From NCBI GenBank assembly GCA_004557455.1, contig SFDX01000004.1:19723-83722 (forward strand): a stretch of 64,000 bases of DNA, read 5' to 3'. A model generated the notes under the pieces. That model worked only from the letters and a program-made list of their open reading frames with translations. It was not told the DNA's origin and did not search any database. Positions 7,204-17,960 of this stretch are shown one piece after another. The DNA comes from Akkermansia muciniphila (GTDB taxonomy: Bacteria; Verrucomicrobiota; Verrucomicrobiia; Verrucomicrobiales; Akkermansiaceae). Position 1 is the stretch's first letter. Every line of letters starts with the position of its first letter. Both the position numbers and the translations under genes were made by a program.

Positions 7204-10200
7204 TTATGCCTTCCGGCGACGACGTCTCGCCGCCAGGCCCATCAATGCCAACAGGGACAGGGTCGCCGTCGTCGGCTCGGGGGTGGGCGCATTTTGCACC
7301 ATCTGCACGGTGTAGTCCCCGGCAGTACCCACCATCTGCAATTTGTAATTGCCCATGTTCGTGTTGGAGAAGGCCGTTGAGGCAGCATACTCCTTGTCGG
7401 CTACTGCCTCGACAGCAGAATCCCCGCTGCCGAGGGTCAGGGAATCCACGCTTGTGAAGAGCACAATCGGGCCGCCTCCCGCATTAGCTGCTACCAAGGC
7501 GTCCCAATTTATCAGATTGACATTGTTCAGCGTCAGCGTGCTGCCCATGGTCAGGGCATTGTTCAGAGTCACTGTCGCACCATCGAGCACCAAGTTTGCA
7601 TTCAGGGTGGAGTCACCTGTTTGTCCTGCTGTACCTACGGTCAACGTCACCGGAGTGTTTTCTGAACCTCTCATCAGTACCGTCGCCTCCGCGTCTTTGG
7701 TCCAAGTATCACCCGTTCCCCAAGCCTGCACCGTACTCCCTGCACCGATAACCAGCTCAGACAGGCTTAAACCGCCGGTCCCATGTGCTGAATCGTATTC
7801 CGTAACACCCTTGGCATTCAGGGTGGTAGCACCCGTGGCTTTCATGGAAGCTAAGGAAGATACCCCCGATGCTGTCAGAGTACCGCCTGTAGCCTCCAAC
7901 GTTCCGGTAAACGCAGAGGCATCTGTCACCTTCGACGTACCGTTGGAGGCCTTCAATGTACCGCTGCCGGTGAGGGCGGCGATGGTGGATGTACCCTTGG
8001 TCTCCACTGAACCTCCATTCGCAATCGAAAGAGTGCTATTGACATTGACTTTCCCATCAAAGGTTGCTGCGGTGGTTTTCTCGCCACTCCCCCCGATAGT
8101 AAGGTTGACGACGTAGGTCTCACTGCTGCTACCTACCACTGTCAATGCTCCCCCCGCTTTCACTGTTACATCACCATTGCTGGTATAGGTCCTGGAATTA
8201 AACAGACCCTTTGCTTTCAAGACAGCGTCCTCCTCTACAGTCAATGTGCCCCCACTTGCGACACCGATGAATCCATTACTTGTAGTCGTCTCAGTAAAGT
8301 CGTTGTTTCCTTGGACACTGAGAGAACCGCCATCCGCGACAACCATAGCATAGCTACCACCCGAAGTGCGGTTGATAATGTTCTTAATGGTAGACGTACC
8401 CTTTACCGTAACATAGCCGTCCGACTTGGTAAGTGTTACAGCATCGAGGGTCGCACCGTTGATTTCTGCTCCCGAATAGTTCAAAGCTGCACCACTCGTC
8501 TTTTTGAGGGTTGCTGCACCGAGGGTTCCGGAGACATTCACTGTAGCCATGGAATCGTTGAGATCGATGGTACCTGTATAGGTATTCTGAAGCGCGAAGT
8601 TGTAGGTCACGGCTTCATGGGCCCAGTACGGAGTATACCAAGTGATGGAAACATTACCGCTTCCGGTAACATTCTGGAAGTTCGCGAGCACTTTGTAGCC
8701 GCTCTTAATATTCAGTTTCCCATTCAACGTTGTCGTCCCGGCAAAGGTCTGCTGTGTTGTAGCACTACCACTATCATAGAAATCGATAGTACCTCCTTTT
8801 TCTGACACGGTAACATTATTGAAAGTACCTTGCCTGAAGTCGAGCTTCAGAGTACCACCGTCAATATCAATAGCGGTAAAGGAATTAAGGTTGGCATTCG
8901 AGTTAGGTCCTCCACCTATCGTCAGCTGCTTATTAGAAGCAATATTGAGCCGCCCTGTAGCTTTGGAAGGCCCGGCACTGAACTCCAAGTTACTGGCGAT
9001 AGAAACGTTACCTTCACCATAGAGCTGCCCTAACGTCCAATCAGTGCTATCGACAGTAAGGGTCTTACCGGAGGCAATCTTGAGGTAACTGGCTTCAGAG
9101 GCGACACCAACACTTCCCTCAGACCCATCGCCGCTCTTCAATGTAGAGGTAGAATAACTGTCATTATCTATCAGGAGGTATCCTTTTTCCACCGTGTTAT
9201 CATGCACATAGCTCCCATCAAAACTAGCGTTGGCTACCTCAGTATCGCCATTCTTGATAATTACACCCTGATTTGTAGCCGTTGTTCCGCTCACCACGAG
9301 ATGGGCAGCATGACAGTCGACATATCCATCGGACTCTGAAGAATCGAAGAAATGAGTTTCAAAGGTCATTCCGGAAATATCAATGACACAGCCCGATGCG
9401 AAGGTAAGCGTACCGTTGTTTGTCAATGTACCACCTTTAAATTTACCAGTAATGTTTAGGGTGCCGTCATTTGTCAGGGTGCCTCCGTTGAACAGAAGAT
9501 TACTTATGACGGCATTAGCGGAGTCCAGAACGACTTCCCCTTGTGTTTGATTCAGTGTATCAACGGTAAGATTCGCGGAAGAAAGGGTGAGGGTCTTACC
9601 GGACCCGCATGCAGCATTAATTGTCGTAGCCGTAAAGTTACTAACACTGATCGTGTAGTTGCCCACATTTCCCGCCTCAAACGTCGTAACCTGAACGGTA
9701 CCTGCACCTGTAATTTTGCCGCCTTGCCTATCACCGCTACCGTTGTTTCCACTCTTGAAGGAAATTGTGCCGGCGGTAAGCTGACTTTCGGCCGCAACGT
9801 CTATTGCGCCCATGCCCCACGAATTGGTAATTGTTGTGAAGCTGACAATAGAGGAATTGGTGACACTAATCTCACGAGCGTAGTTATCAGTGTTTCCGAT
9901 TGTCGTGTATGTTCCGTAGGTCCCATCTCCGTTGAAAATGAGCTGCGCTGCACCTGAACTCTTTGCCTCAAAATTCACGGTGCCGGTCGCGCCGCCAATC
10001 GATACCACCTGAGCACCGTCAATGATCAATTTAGCAGAACCGGAACCAGCGACCGCAACAGAGGAAATCGCCAAATCGGTGAACTTCTTTGAAGCGTTAT
10101 CATTGTTTGCCTCAATCTTCAACTCTTTGCCGGAAGCAACGCTGAGAGTCGTGATTGTCCCGAGAGTCGAATCACCCGGCTGGATGGAAGTGACTGCAGT

Positions 10201-10422
10201 TTTGCCCGTCGGATCCGTGTTGACGAATGTGTACTTCCCCTCCGCAAACGACGCATAATCCGCCATGGAGGCGGCAGAGTTATCTTCCGTGGAGTTAATG
10301 TAGAAAATCCCCTCTGAATGTCCCGCATAGGCGGAGGAGCCGAGGGTGAAGAGAGCTGCAGAAGTCGTCACCAGGGCGGTCAGGACAGCATGCAGAAGTC
10401 CTTTCGGTAAATGTAATCTCAT
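7204..10422 (-). CDS. Giant beta-strand-repeat adhesin-like protein with PEP-CTERM anchor
   Basis: 1,072 residues. ATG 10422 gives a signal peptide beginning MRLHLPKGLLHAVLTALV and ending near GSSAYA (about residue 33); an in-frame extension upstream is the leader region. The body is Gly/Ser/Thr/Asn-rich with many short repeats of the autotransporter-associated type (for example GGTLTNDGTLNI and NGTLTFASGC), predicting a long beta-helix. Instead of an autotransporter barrel it ends in a PEP-CTERM signal: TPEPTTATL, a hydrophobic segment and RRRRRKA. Likely a surface-exposed or secreted adhesin or matrix protein. Its only visible promoter has its -10 outside and its -35 inside an invertible-looking cassette (10566-10735), so I infer on/off expression. 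The mRNA leader would be about 129 nt. Confidence 0.85.
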   Translation of the reverse strand: MRLHLPKGLLHAVLTALVTTSAALFTLGSSAYAGHSEGIFYINSTEDNSAASMADYASFAEGKYTFVNTDPTGKTAVTSIQPGDSTLGTITTLSVASGKELKIEANNDNASKKFTDLAISSVAVAGSGSAKLIIDGAQVVSIGGATGTVNFEAKSSGAAQLIFNGDGTYGTYTTIGNTDNYAREISVTNSSIVSFTTITNSWGMGAIDVAAESQLTAGTISFKSGNNGSGDRQGGKITGAGTVQVTTFEAGNVGNYTISVSNFTATTINAACGSGKTLTLSSANLTVDTLNQTQGEVVLDSANAVISNLLFNGGTLTNDGTLNITGKFKGGTLTNNGTLTFASGCVIDISGMTFETHFFDSSESDGYVDCHAAHLVVSGTTATNQGVIIKNGDTEVANASFDGSYVHDNTVEKGYLLIDNDSYSTSTLKSGDGSEGSVGVASEASYLKIASGKTLTVDSTDWTLGQLYGEGNVSIASNLEFSAGPSKATGRLNIASNKQLTIGGGPNSNANLNSFTAIDIDGGTLKLDFRQGTFNNVTVSEKGGTIDFYDSGSATTQQTFAGTTTLNGKLNIKSGYKVLANFQNVTGSGNVSITWYTPYWAHEAVTYNFALQNTYTGTIDLNDSMATVNVSGTLGAATLKKTSGAALNYSGAEINGATLDAVTLTKSDGYVTVKGTSTIKNIINRTSGGSYAMVVADGGSLSVQGNNDFTETTTSNGFIGVASGGTLTVEEDAVLKAKGLFNSRTYTSNGDVTVKAGGALTVVGSSSETYVVNLTIGGSGEKTTAATFDGKVNVNSTLSIANGGSVETKGTSTIAALTGSGTLKASNGTSKVTDASAFTGTLEATGGTLTASGVSSLASMKATGATTLNAKGVTEYDSAHGTGGLSLSELVIGAGSTVQAWGTGDTWTKDAEATVLMRGSENTPVTLTVGTAGQTGDSTLNANLVLDGATVTLNNALTMGSTLTLNNVNLINWDALVAANAGGGPIVLFTSVDSLTLGSGDSAVEAVADKEYAASTAFSNTNMGNYKLQMVGTAGDYTVQMVQNAPTPEPTTATLSLLALMGLAARRRRRKA

Positions 10423-10557
10423 GATTAGAATGAATTGAGTTGAAAAGCGGGGAGTGCAGCTTTCGGGCTCGGGTACGAATCGAGCTGAGGAATACACTCC
10501 CCTATGGGAGGGGCGGTGATACCCGCGTCCGGGTGCCTGTTCCCTCCCACTGCATTT

Positions 10558-10743
10558 AAGATACAGCATTTCTAATGCAGAGGGTATGCAGAGTGTTGAT
10601 ACTCAACGACTTAGAGCAAATTCGGCACAAAAGCGGTGCAGGTGATGTTGAGAAACAGGGGGTAGGGAACCCAAGAAAAATGCAGTAAAAATGCGGGGTT
10701 CCCAACTTTTAGGCTTGACCCAGCATTAGAAATGCAGTAGGCA
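10558..10743. promoter_or_regulatory. Candidate invertible promoter cassette 1, drawn OFF
   Basis: Inverted 13-mers GCATTTCTAATGC (10566-10578) and GCATTAGAAATGC (10723-10735) bound a 170-bp cassette; their asymmetric centres TCT and AGA are reverse complements, so they are true inverted repeats. The gene-side -10 TATCTT (minus strand, 10558-10563) lies outside. As drawn, the hexamer 17 bp upstream of it is TACCCT, a poor -35. The good -35 TTGACC (10715-10720) sits just inside the far end, facing a poor TAGGCA. Inversion would give TTGACC-17 bp-TATCTT toward the beta-repeat gene at 10422. The interior also holds palindrome TTGATACTCAA (10596-10606) and an inverted repeat GGGAACCC/GGGTTCCC. 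Confidence 0.7.
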
Positions 10744-10771
10744 AACCATAGGGCAAGGTGAGGGCAGAAAG

Positions 10772-10807
10772 AAGCCGCAGTCGCGGGGAAAGGGGCGACT
10801 GCGGCTT
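10772..10807 (-). terminator. Terminator hairpin of the sdh operon
   Basis: Perfect 13-bp stem (AAGCCGCAGTCGC at 10772-10784 with its complement at 10795-10807), 10-nt loop, 26 bp beyond the sdhB stop; on the minus strand it is followed by TTTCT. Confidence 0.8.
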
Positions 10808-10832
10808 GAGGGGAGCGATGCTCGCGGGGCGA

Positions 10833-11600
10833 TCAGGAGAAGACACCCACGGCCTCGGAGGCGCAGGCGATCATGTAATCGCGATTGAGCTTGGCGATAT
10901 TGTCCACGGTGATACCCTTGGGGCAAGCGGCCTCGCACTCGTATTGATTGGTGCAGTTACCGAAGCCGAGGGCATCCATCTGGCGGACCATGGCCAAGAC
11001 GCGCTTATTCTTCTCCGGCTGGCCCTGGGGCAGCAGGTTAAGGTGAGCGGCCTTGGCGGAGGTGAAGAGCATGGCGGAGCTGTTCTTGCAGCTGGCCACG
11101 CAGGCACCGCAACCGATGCAGGCAGCGGCATCGAACGCGGCGTCCGCCGTCTTCTTACGCACGGGCACGTTGTTGGCGTTCGGCGCGGAACCGGTACGCA
11201 CGTCAACGAAACCACCGGCAGCGATGATCTGATCCAGGGCCTTGCGGTCCACCATCAAATCGCGCAGGATGGGGAAAGCCTTAGCGCGGAAAGGCTCGAT
11301 CCAGATGGTATCACCGTCCTTGAACTGACGCATGTGCAGCTGGCAGGTGGTGACATGCTTACCGCCGTGGGGCACACCGTTGATGGTAAGGGAGCACATA
11401 CCGCAAATGCCCTCGCGGCAATCGTGGTCGAAGTGGATGGGCTCCTTCCCCTCGTGCACGAGGCCCTCGTTGACGATGTCCAGCATCTCCAGGAAGGAAG
11501 CCTCGTCCGGGATGTTGGTAGCCTTATAGGTTTCGATGCGGCCCCGGGCCTCGGGATTTTCCTGGCGCCAGACCTTGAGTGTGAGATTGAGGTTAGCCAT
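10833..11600 (-). CDS. sdhB: Succinate dehydrogenase/fumarate reductase iron-sulfur subunit
   Basis: 255 residues. It passes electrons between the flavin subunit and the quinone site. The plant-type ferredoxin cysteines are in CREGICGMC (about 61-69) with a distal Cys in TTCQLHM. The second domain has the dicluster pattern CIGCGACVASC (about 141-151), later GNCTNQYECEAACP. It resembles the Bacteroidetes/epsilon-proteobacterial enzymes that can work as fumarate reductase. Last gene of sdhC-sdhA-sdhB, 33 nt after sdhA. Confidence 0.97.
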   Translation of the reverse strand: MANLNLTLKVWRQENPEARGRIETYKATNIPDEASFLEMLDIVNEGLVHEGKEPIHFDHDCREGICGMCSLTINGVPHGGKHVTTCQLHMRQFKDGDTIWIEPFRAKAFPILRDLMVDRKALDQIIAAGGFVDVRTGSAPNANNVPVRKKTADAAFDAAACIGCGACVASCKNSSAMLFTSAKAAHLNLLPQGQPEKNKRVLAMVRQMDALGFGNCTNQYECEAACPKGITVDNIAKLNRDYMIACASEAVGVFS

Positions 11601-11633
11601 AATCGAGAAAATGGGTAAAAAGTGAGCTTAGGA

Positions 11634-13598
<1,965 letters not shown>

Positions 13599-13619
13599 GG
13601 TCGGAAAACGGTGAGGGGG

Positions 13620-14273
13620 TTAGCGAAGGAAACCGGTGAGCACGGCCACGGGGATGGCGATGAAACCGCCGCACACCGCGATACCGAAGAGAACGGCGAT
13701 GATGTTGTAGAGCGGGCGCACCTTGCGCGTGGCCAAACCGAAGGTCTGCATGACGGACTGAACACCGTGGCGCACGTGCATGAAGAGGCAGCAGATAGCC
13801 ACAATGTAGAACAGAGAGCACCACTCATTGCTGAAGGCATGCACCACATGCCCGTAGCAGTCTGCGGGGTCGCCGTTGATGGTGAGCTGCCAGAGGTGGA
13901 AGAGCAGGAAGCACACAATCATCACGCCCGTGTACACCATCGTGCGGGAGGAAAGCGTCGCCTTCATCGTGCCTTCCATCTGGTACGGCGTGCGGGCACG
14001 CGTGTTTTCCAGCTTCAGCACCAGCGTGAGCACCACGTGGATGAGCACAATCGCCAGCAGACCCAGGCGAATCGCCCAAAGCAGCCAAGCCGGCATCGTG
14101 TGCAGCCCGGTCGCATATGTGTTGATCCACTCGGAGCCGCCCCAGATGGTCATATTGCCCGCCAGGTGACCCACGAGGAACAGGAGGAGACACGTGCCCG
14201 TCAGAGCCACAATAATCTTGCGGCCGATCGAGGACGTGACGAACTTGCATGCTGTCGTGATAATGTCGTTCAT
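13620..14273 (-). CDS. sdhC: Succinate dehydrogenase/fumarate reductase cytochrome b subunit
   Basis: 217 residues from ATG 14273, which begins MNDIITTACKFVTSSIGRK; the frame is open upstream to 14414 but that part looks non-coding. Five hydrophobic segments and several His residues (VGHLAGN, LHTMPAWL, LFHLWQL, VVHAFSNEW, HVRHGVQS) fit the diheme b-type cytochrome subunit that anchors SdhAB and handles menaquinone. A single membrane subunit instead of SdhC+SdhD is characteristic of the Bacteroidetes/Bacillus-type complex. First gene of the operon. Confidence 0.93.
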   Translation of the reverse strand: MNDIITTACKFVTSSIGRKIIVALTGTCLLLFLVGHLAGNMTIWGGSEWINTYATGLHTMPAWLLWAIRLGLLAIVLIHVVLTLVLKLENTRARTPYQMEGTMKATLSSRTMVYTGVMIVCFLLFHLWQLTINGDPADCYGHVVHAFSNEWCSLFYIVAICCLFMHVRHGVQSVMQTFGLATRKVRPLYNIIAVLFGIAVCGGFIAIPVAVLTGFLR

Positions 14274-14463
14274 ATCTGCAATAACGTCTTTGCTCCACCA
14301 GCTTACCCTAAACCGCCCCAAAATGCAAGCACCAATCCCCATTCCCCCGCTTTTTTTTCGCACGGCGGCGGCGGATTGAGCCCCTTTTCTGCGGTTAGTT
14401 TTTTTTAACTTCAAGAAAAGGAGCCTATCACGGAGAAAAGCGCCGGGCAGGCGCAGGGAAGGT

Positions 14464-14493
14464 TTGACACAGAGGGGGTAGATGCGGTATAGT
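14464..14493 (+). promoter_or_regulatory. Promoter of the acyl-activating enzyme-ispH operon
   Basis: Perfect -35 TTGACA (14464-14469), 18-bp spacer, -10 TATAGT (14488-14493). Only 7 nt remain before the ATG at 14501, so transcription should start at or next to the start codon. Confidence 0.8.
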
Positions 14494-14500
14494 GTGAGAC

Positions 14501-16675
14501 ATGGCGACCATCAGCATCACAGGCACGGAGAACCTGGCAACAGCCCCGGCATTTTATGTACCGAACCGGCTGGACGAAGCGATTCTGCGGAGGATAGACA
14601 CTCTGCTGGGGGGCGCGCGCAAGGTAGCCTTCATGACGGACGAGATTCTGCGACCGGAGAAAAAGATGATGCGCTGCATCCAAGCCCCCGGGCGCCGCTG
14701 CTTGGTTTTTAACTTTCGCAAGGCCGATGTACGGGACCTGCGGGAGAAAGTGATGACGATACTGATGAGCGGGTACGATGTGCTGTATGTACCCGGGCGG
14801 CCCCACCGCAACATGGGCTGTATCTCCGACATACCGGAACCCTTCATGCGCGAGCTGGCCGCCCTGCACATCACCCCGCTGCCGCTGTATGTAGGCATGT
14901 ACCGCAAGTCACGGGAGCGCGCCTACGCCACGGAGGCACCGTACGACTTTGCGGAGGTGCAGGTATTGCCCAAACCGGCGCCGGGCACCCACATGGGCGA
15001 GCGCCTGCTGCAAGCTTGGATGGAAGCCTCCGCCGAGGGGTATCGGCGGCATGCCCCGACGCACAAATCCCTGGCCCGCATGATCATCGAAGGTCTGCGC
15101 AGCAACCCCGGCGGACAACTGACGGACGGGATGGACGGCAGCAAGCTGCCCTACTACAAGGTACTGGGGGTATCCCTGGCCTTGGCCAAGCGCCTGCGCA
15201 GCCTGGTGAAGGAGCCGCGCCTCGGCATTCTGCTGCCGCCGGGCAAGGGCGGGGTCATTGCCAACTACGCCTGCATCATCGCGGGCATCGTTCCCGTCAA
15301 CATCAACTACACCTCCTCGGAGGCAGCGTTCCGCAGCATCGTGAAACAGAGCGGCATCCGGCACTTCATCACAGCGCGAGCCTTCATGGACAAATTGCCG
15401 AACTTCCCCTGGCCGGCGGAGGAAAGCCTGCTGCACCTGGACCGCACGCTCAAGGGCATCGGCGCGGGCAAACTGGCGTATTGGGTGGGTTTGGCGCGCC
15501 TGGCACCGGCGGGGCTGCTCTGCCTGCTCTCCGGCGCAGACCGGCAAAAACCGGAGGACGAGGCCGCCCTGCTCTTCACCTCCGGCTCCGCAGGCGAGCC
15601 CAAGGGTGTCGCGCTCAGCAACCGTATGCTGGTGGGGCATGTATTGCAAATGCGCAGCATCTGGTATCTGGAGCAGAACGATAACGTTTTGGCCAGTCTG
15701 CCCATCTTCCACAGCTTCGGGCTCACGGCCAGCACCCTGATGCCGGCTTTCTTCGGCTACGGCATGGTCACCTACCCCTCCCCGCTGGAGGCCAAGAAGC
15801 TCGTGGAGCTCATTGAGCGCGAGCACTGCGCCCTAGTGTTCAGCACCCCCACCTTTGCCCGCAGCATGCTCCGCCGCGCGAACCCGGATACCTTCCGCCA
15901 CGTCAAGTATTTTGTGGTGGGGGCAGAGAAGTTGCAGAAGGCCCTGGCGGATGAATTCCGCAGCAAGTGCGGGGTGCAGTTGTTGGAGGGCTACGGGCTC
16001 ACGGAGTGCTCCCCCGTGGTCGCGGCCAACTTACCGGACCCCGTGATCGATGACGACATGCCCTACCACATTCCCTCCACCCGCGTGGGCTCCGTGGGGC
16101 ACGTACTCGCCGGCATGGCCGTGCGCATTACGGATCCCGACGACGACACACGGGAGCTTCCCCTCTCCGAGCAGGGTATGATTTGGCTGAAGGGCATCAA
16201 CGTCTTCGGCGGCTACATCGGCGACCCGGAGCTGAACAAGGGCATCTTCCGCGACGGCTGGTTCAAGACCGGGGACCTAGGGCGGGTTGACCTCAACGCC
16301 TTCATCACCCTCGGCGGGCGGCGGGCGCGTTTCTCCAAGATAGGCGGTGAGATGGTGCCGCACGAGGCGGTGGAAGATGCAATCACGGATATGCTGATGC
16401 TGCCGGAGGGCTTCAGCGGCCGCCCCATCGCGGTGCTGGGTGTGCCGGATGAGCAGAAGGGCGAGGCGCTCGTGCTCCTCTCCGCCGTGCACCCCACGCA
16501 GCATGCCGAGGCCTTGGCAGAGATACGCAGCTACCTGCAGAGCCGCAAGATCCCCATGCTTTGGTGCCCGCGCCAAATCATCGCCGTGGAGGCCATCCCA
16601 GCCCTGCCCTCCGGCAAGCTGGACCTGAAAGGCTGCCGCTATCTGGTTAATGAGGCCCTTAAAATTAACAACTGA
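14501..16675 (+). CDS. AMP-forming acyl-CoA/acyl-ACP synthetase with degenerate PlsC-like N-terminus
   Basis: 724 residues. The C-terminal two thirds (about 190-724) form an ANL-superfamily adenylating enzyme: P-loop LLFTSGSAGEPKG (about 356-368), core motif GYGLTECSPVV, WFKTGDLG and the terminal Lys in LPSGKLDLKG. The order resembles the synthetase half of Aas (2-acyl-glycerophosphoethanolamine acyltransferase/acyl-ACP synthetase). The first about 170 residues align by eye with the PlsC-type acyltransferase half of Aas, but the catalytic HX4D is replaced by VPNRLDEA and the FPEGR motif by YVPGRP, so that domain is probably inactive. Likely role: activating fatty acids for phospholipid repair. 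ispH follows after 6 nt. Confidence 0.8.
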   Translation: MATISITGTENLATAPAFYVPNRLDEAILRRIDTLLGGARKVAFMTDEILRPEKKMMRCIQAPGRRCLVFNFRKADVRDLREKVMTILMSGYDVLYVPGRPHRNMGCISDIPEPFMRELAALHITPLPLYVGMYRKSRERAYATEAPYDFAEVQVLPKPAPGTHMGERLLQAWMEASAEGYRRHAPTHKSLARMIIEGLRSNPGGQLTDGMDGSKLPYYKVLGVSLALAKRLRSLVKEPRLGILLPPGKGGVIANYACIIAGIVPVNINYTSSEAAFRSIVKQSGIRHFITARAFMDKLPNFPWPAEESLLHLDRTLKGIGAGKLAYWVGLARLAPAGLLCLLSGADRQKPEDEAALLFTSGSAGEPKGVALSNRMLVGHVLQMRSIWYLEQNDNVLASLPIFHSFGLTASTLMPAFFGYGMVTYPSPLEAKKLVELIEREHCALVFSTPTFARSMLRRANPDTFRHVKYFVVGAEKLQKALADEFRSKCGVQLLEGYGLTECSPVVAANLPDPVIDDDMPYHIPSTRVGSVGHVLAGMAVRITDPDDDTRELPLSEQGMIWLKGINVFGGYIGDPELNKGIFRDGWFKTGDLGRVDLNAFITLGGRRARFSKIGGEMVPHEAVEDAITDMLMLPEGFSGRPIAVLGVPDEQKGEALVLLSAVHPTQHAEALAEIRSYLQSRKIPMLWCPRQIIAVEAIPALPSGKLDLKGCRYLVNEALKINN

Positions 16676-16681
16676 TTTTCC

Positions 16682-17866
16682 ATGAAAAAACCGCTTAACG
16701 TACGCCGCAGTGATGTAATGCCCCGTGTTCAGGAAGCCATGCAGTGCTTCCGCAGCCCGCTCGTCGACTCCATGAGGGCCGACGGTAATCGACTGGAGCT
16801 GCCGGGGCTGCACATCTCGCTGGCCTCGTCCTTCGGCTTCTGCGACGGGGTGAGCCGCGCCATCGAAATCGCGTATGCGGCGTGTCTCGCCTTCCCGGAG
16901 CGGCGCATCTGGCTCATCGGGGAGATTATTCACAATCCGGAGGTGAATGCCAAACTGGATGCCCTCGGCCTGCGCCGCCTGCCCTGGAACCCGCACGATG
17001 CCGCCTATGAGCTCGTACAGGCGGAGGATCTCGTCATCATCCCCGCCTTCGGCATCACCCGTGAGCTGCGCGACACCCTGGAGGCCAAGGGGGTTGACTA
17101 TGCCGACACCACCTGCGGCAATGTGATCAAGGTGTGGAGCAAGGTGCAGAGTTATGCGCGGCGCGGCATCACCAGTATCATTCACGGCAAGGCGCGGCAC
17201 GAGGAGAGCCTTGCGACGGCCTCCCGCTCCCGGGGGGAGGACGGCGGCGGCAAATACCTCATCATTTACAACAAGGCCGACGCCGAGTTCGTGGCGGATT
17301 TCCTCAACGGGCGGATCAGCACGGTGGACTTCAACAACCGCTTCGCGGGCTGCACCTCGCCCGGTTTTGCCCCGGAGCAAGACCTGCTGTGCATCGGTAT
17401 GGCCAACCAGACCACCATGCTCAAGGGTGAGACTGTGGAGATTCAGGGCATTCTGCGCCGCGCCGTCATCGAGCGGGACGGTAGTGAGGAGCGTTTCCAC
17501 GCCTGCAACACCATCTGCAGCGCCACCCAGGATCGCCAGGACGCTCTCTTTGCCCTGCTGGAGGAGCAGCCGGATGCCATGTTCATCATCGGCGGTTACA
17601 ACAGCTCCAACACCACCCACCTCGCCGGCATTGCCGCCGAACGCGTGCCCACGTTCTTCGTCCGCGATGCGGAGAGCCTCCTCAGCCTGCAGCAAGTGCG
17701 CTGCCTCAACCTCCGCACCCGAACGGAGGAACTCACCCCCCTCCCCCCGCAGGCCTCCGACCTCTCCCGCCCCTGGCGCATCGGCATCACCGCCGGCGCA
17801 TCCTGCCCCGCCAACGTCATCGAACAGGTCATCCGCCGCCTCGCCGACCTCCGCCTCCCCCGGTGA
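16682..17866 (+). CDS. ispH: 4-hydroxy-3-methylbut-2-enyl diphosphate reductase, cyanobacterial/plant type
   Basis: Last step of the non-mevalonate isoprenoid pathway, reducing HMBPP to IPP and DMAPP with a [4Fe-4S] cluster. 394 residues, longer than the about 316 of E. coli. The three cluster cysteines appear in GFCDGVSRAI (about 54), DTTCGNVIKVW (about 144) and HACNTICSATQ (about 278). The TTCG-VW-KV pattern and the SIIHGKARHEESLATASR segment are those of cyanobacterial and plastid enzymes rather than the proteobacterial TCP form. Cotranscribed with the upstream acyl-activating gene. Confidence 0.93.
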   Translation: MKKPLNVRRSDVMPRVQEAMQCFRSPLVDSMRADGNRLELPGLHISLASSFGFCDGVSRAIEIAYAACLAFPERRIWLIGEIIHNPEVNAKLDALGLRRLPWNPHDAAYELVQAEDLVIIPAFGITRELRDTLEAKGVDYADTTCGNVIKVWSKVQSYARRGITSIIHGKARHEESLATASRSRGEDGGGKYLIIYNKADAEFVADFLNGRISTVDFNNRFAGCTSPGFAPEQDLLCIGMANQTTMLKGETVEIQGILRRAVIERDGSEERFHACNTICSATQDRQDALFALLEEQPDAMFIIGGYNSSNTTHLAGIAAERVPTFFVRDAESLLSLQQVRCLNLRTRTEELTPLPPQASDLSRPWRIGITAGASCPANVIEQVIRRLADLRLPR

Positions 17867-17914
17867 GGGTATGCGCAAAACACAGAAAAGCCGGAGTTTT
17901 CACACAGCGAACCC

Positions 17915-17943
17915 TTGACACAGAGCAAGGTTTTCTGTACTAT
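17915..17943 (+). promoter_or_regulatory. Promoter of the RloA/RloB-like pair
   Basis: Perfect -35 TTGACA (17915-17920), 17-bp spacer, -10 TACTAT (17938-17943), 17 nt before the ATG at 17961. Confidence 0.7.
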
Positions 17944-17960
17944 AGTCGCAGTTCAATCCC

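Noticed and set aside
10566..10578. The 13-mers as simple repressor operators
   Set aside because: An operator would not need to occur in pairs about 150 bp apart with complementary asymmetric centres and a -35 inside versus a -10 outside; kept as the main alternative to inversion.
10715..10807. Plus-strand small RNA from TTGACC through the hairpin at 10772-10807
   Set aside because: The -10 (TAGGCA) is poor and no U tract follows the hairpin on that strand; the hairpin fits better as the sdh terminator.
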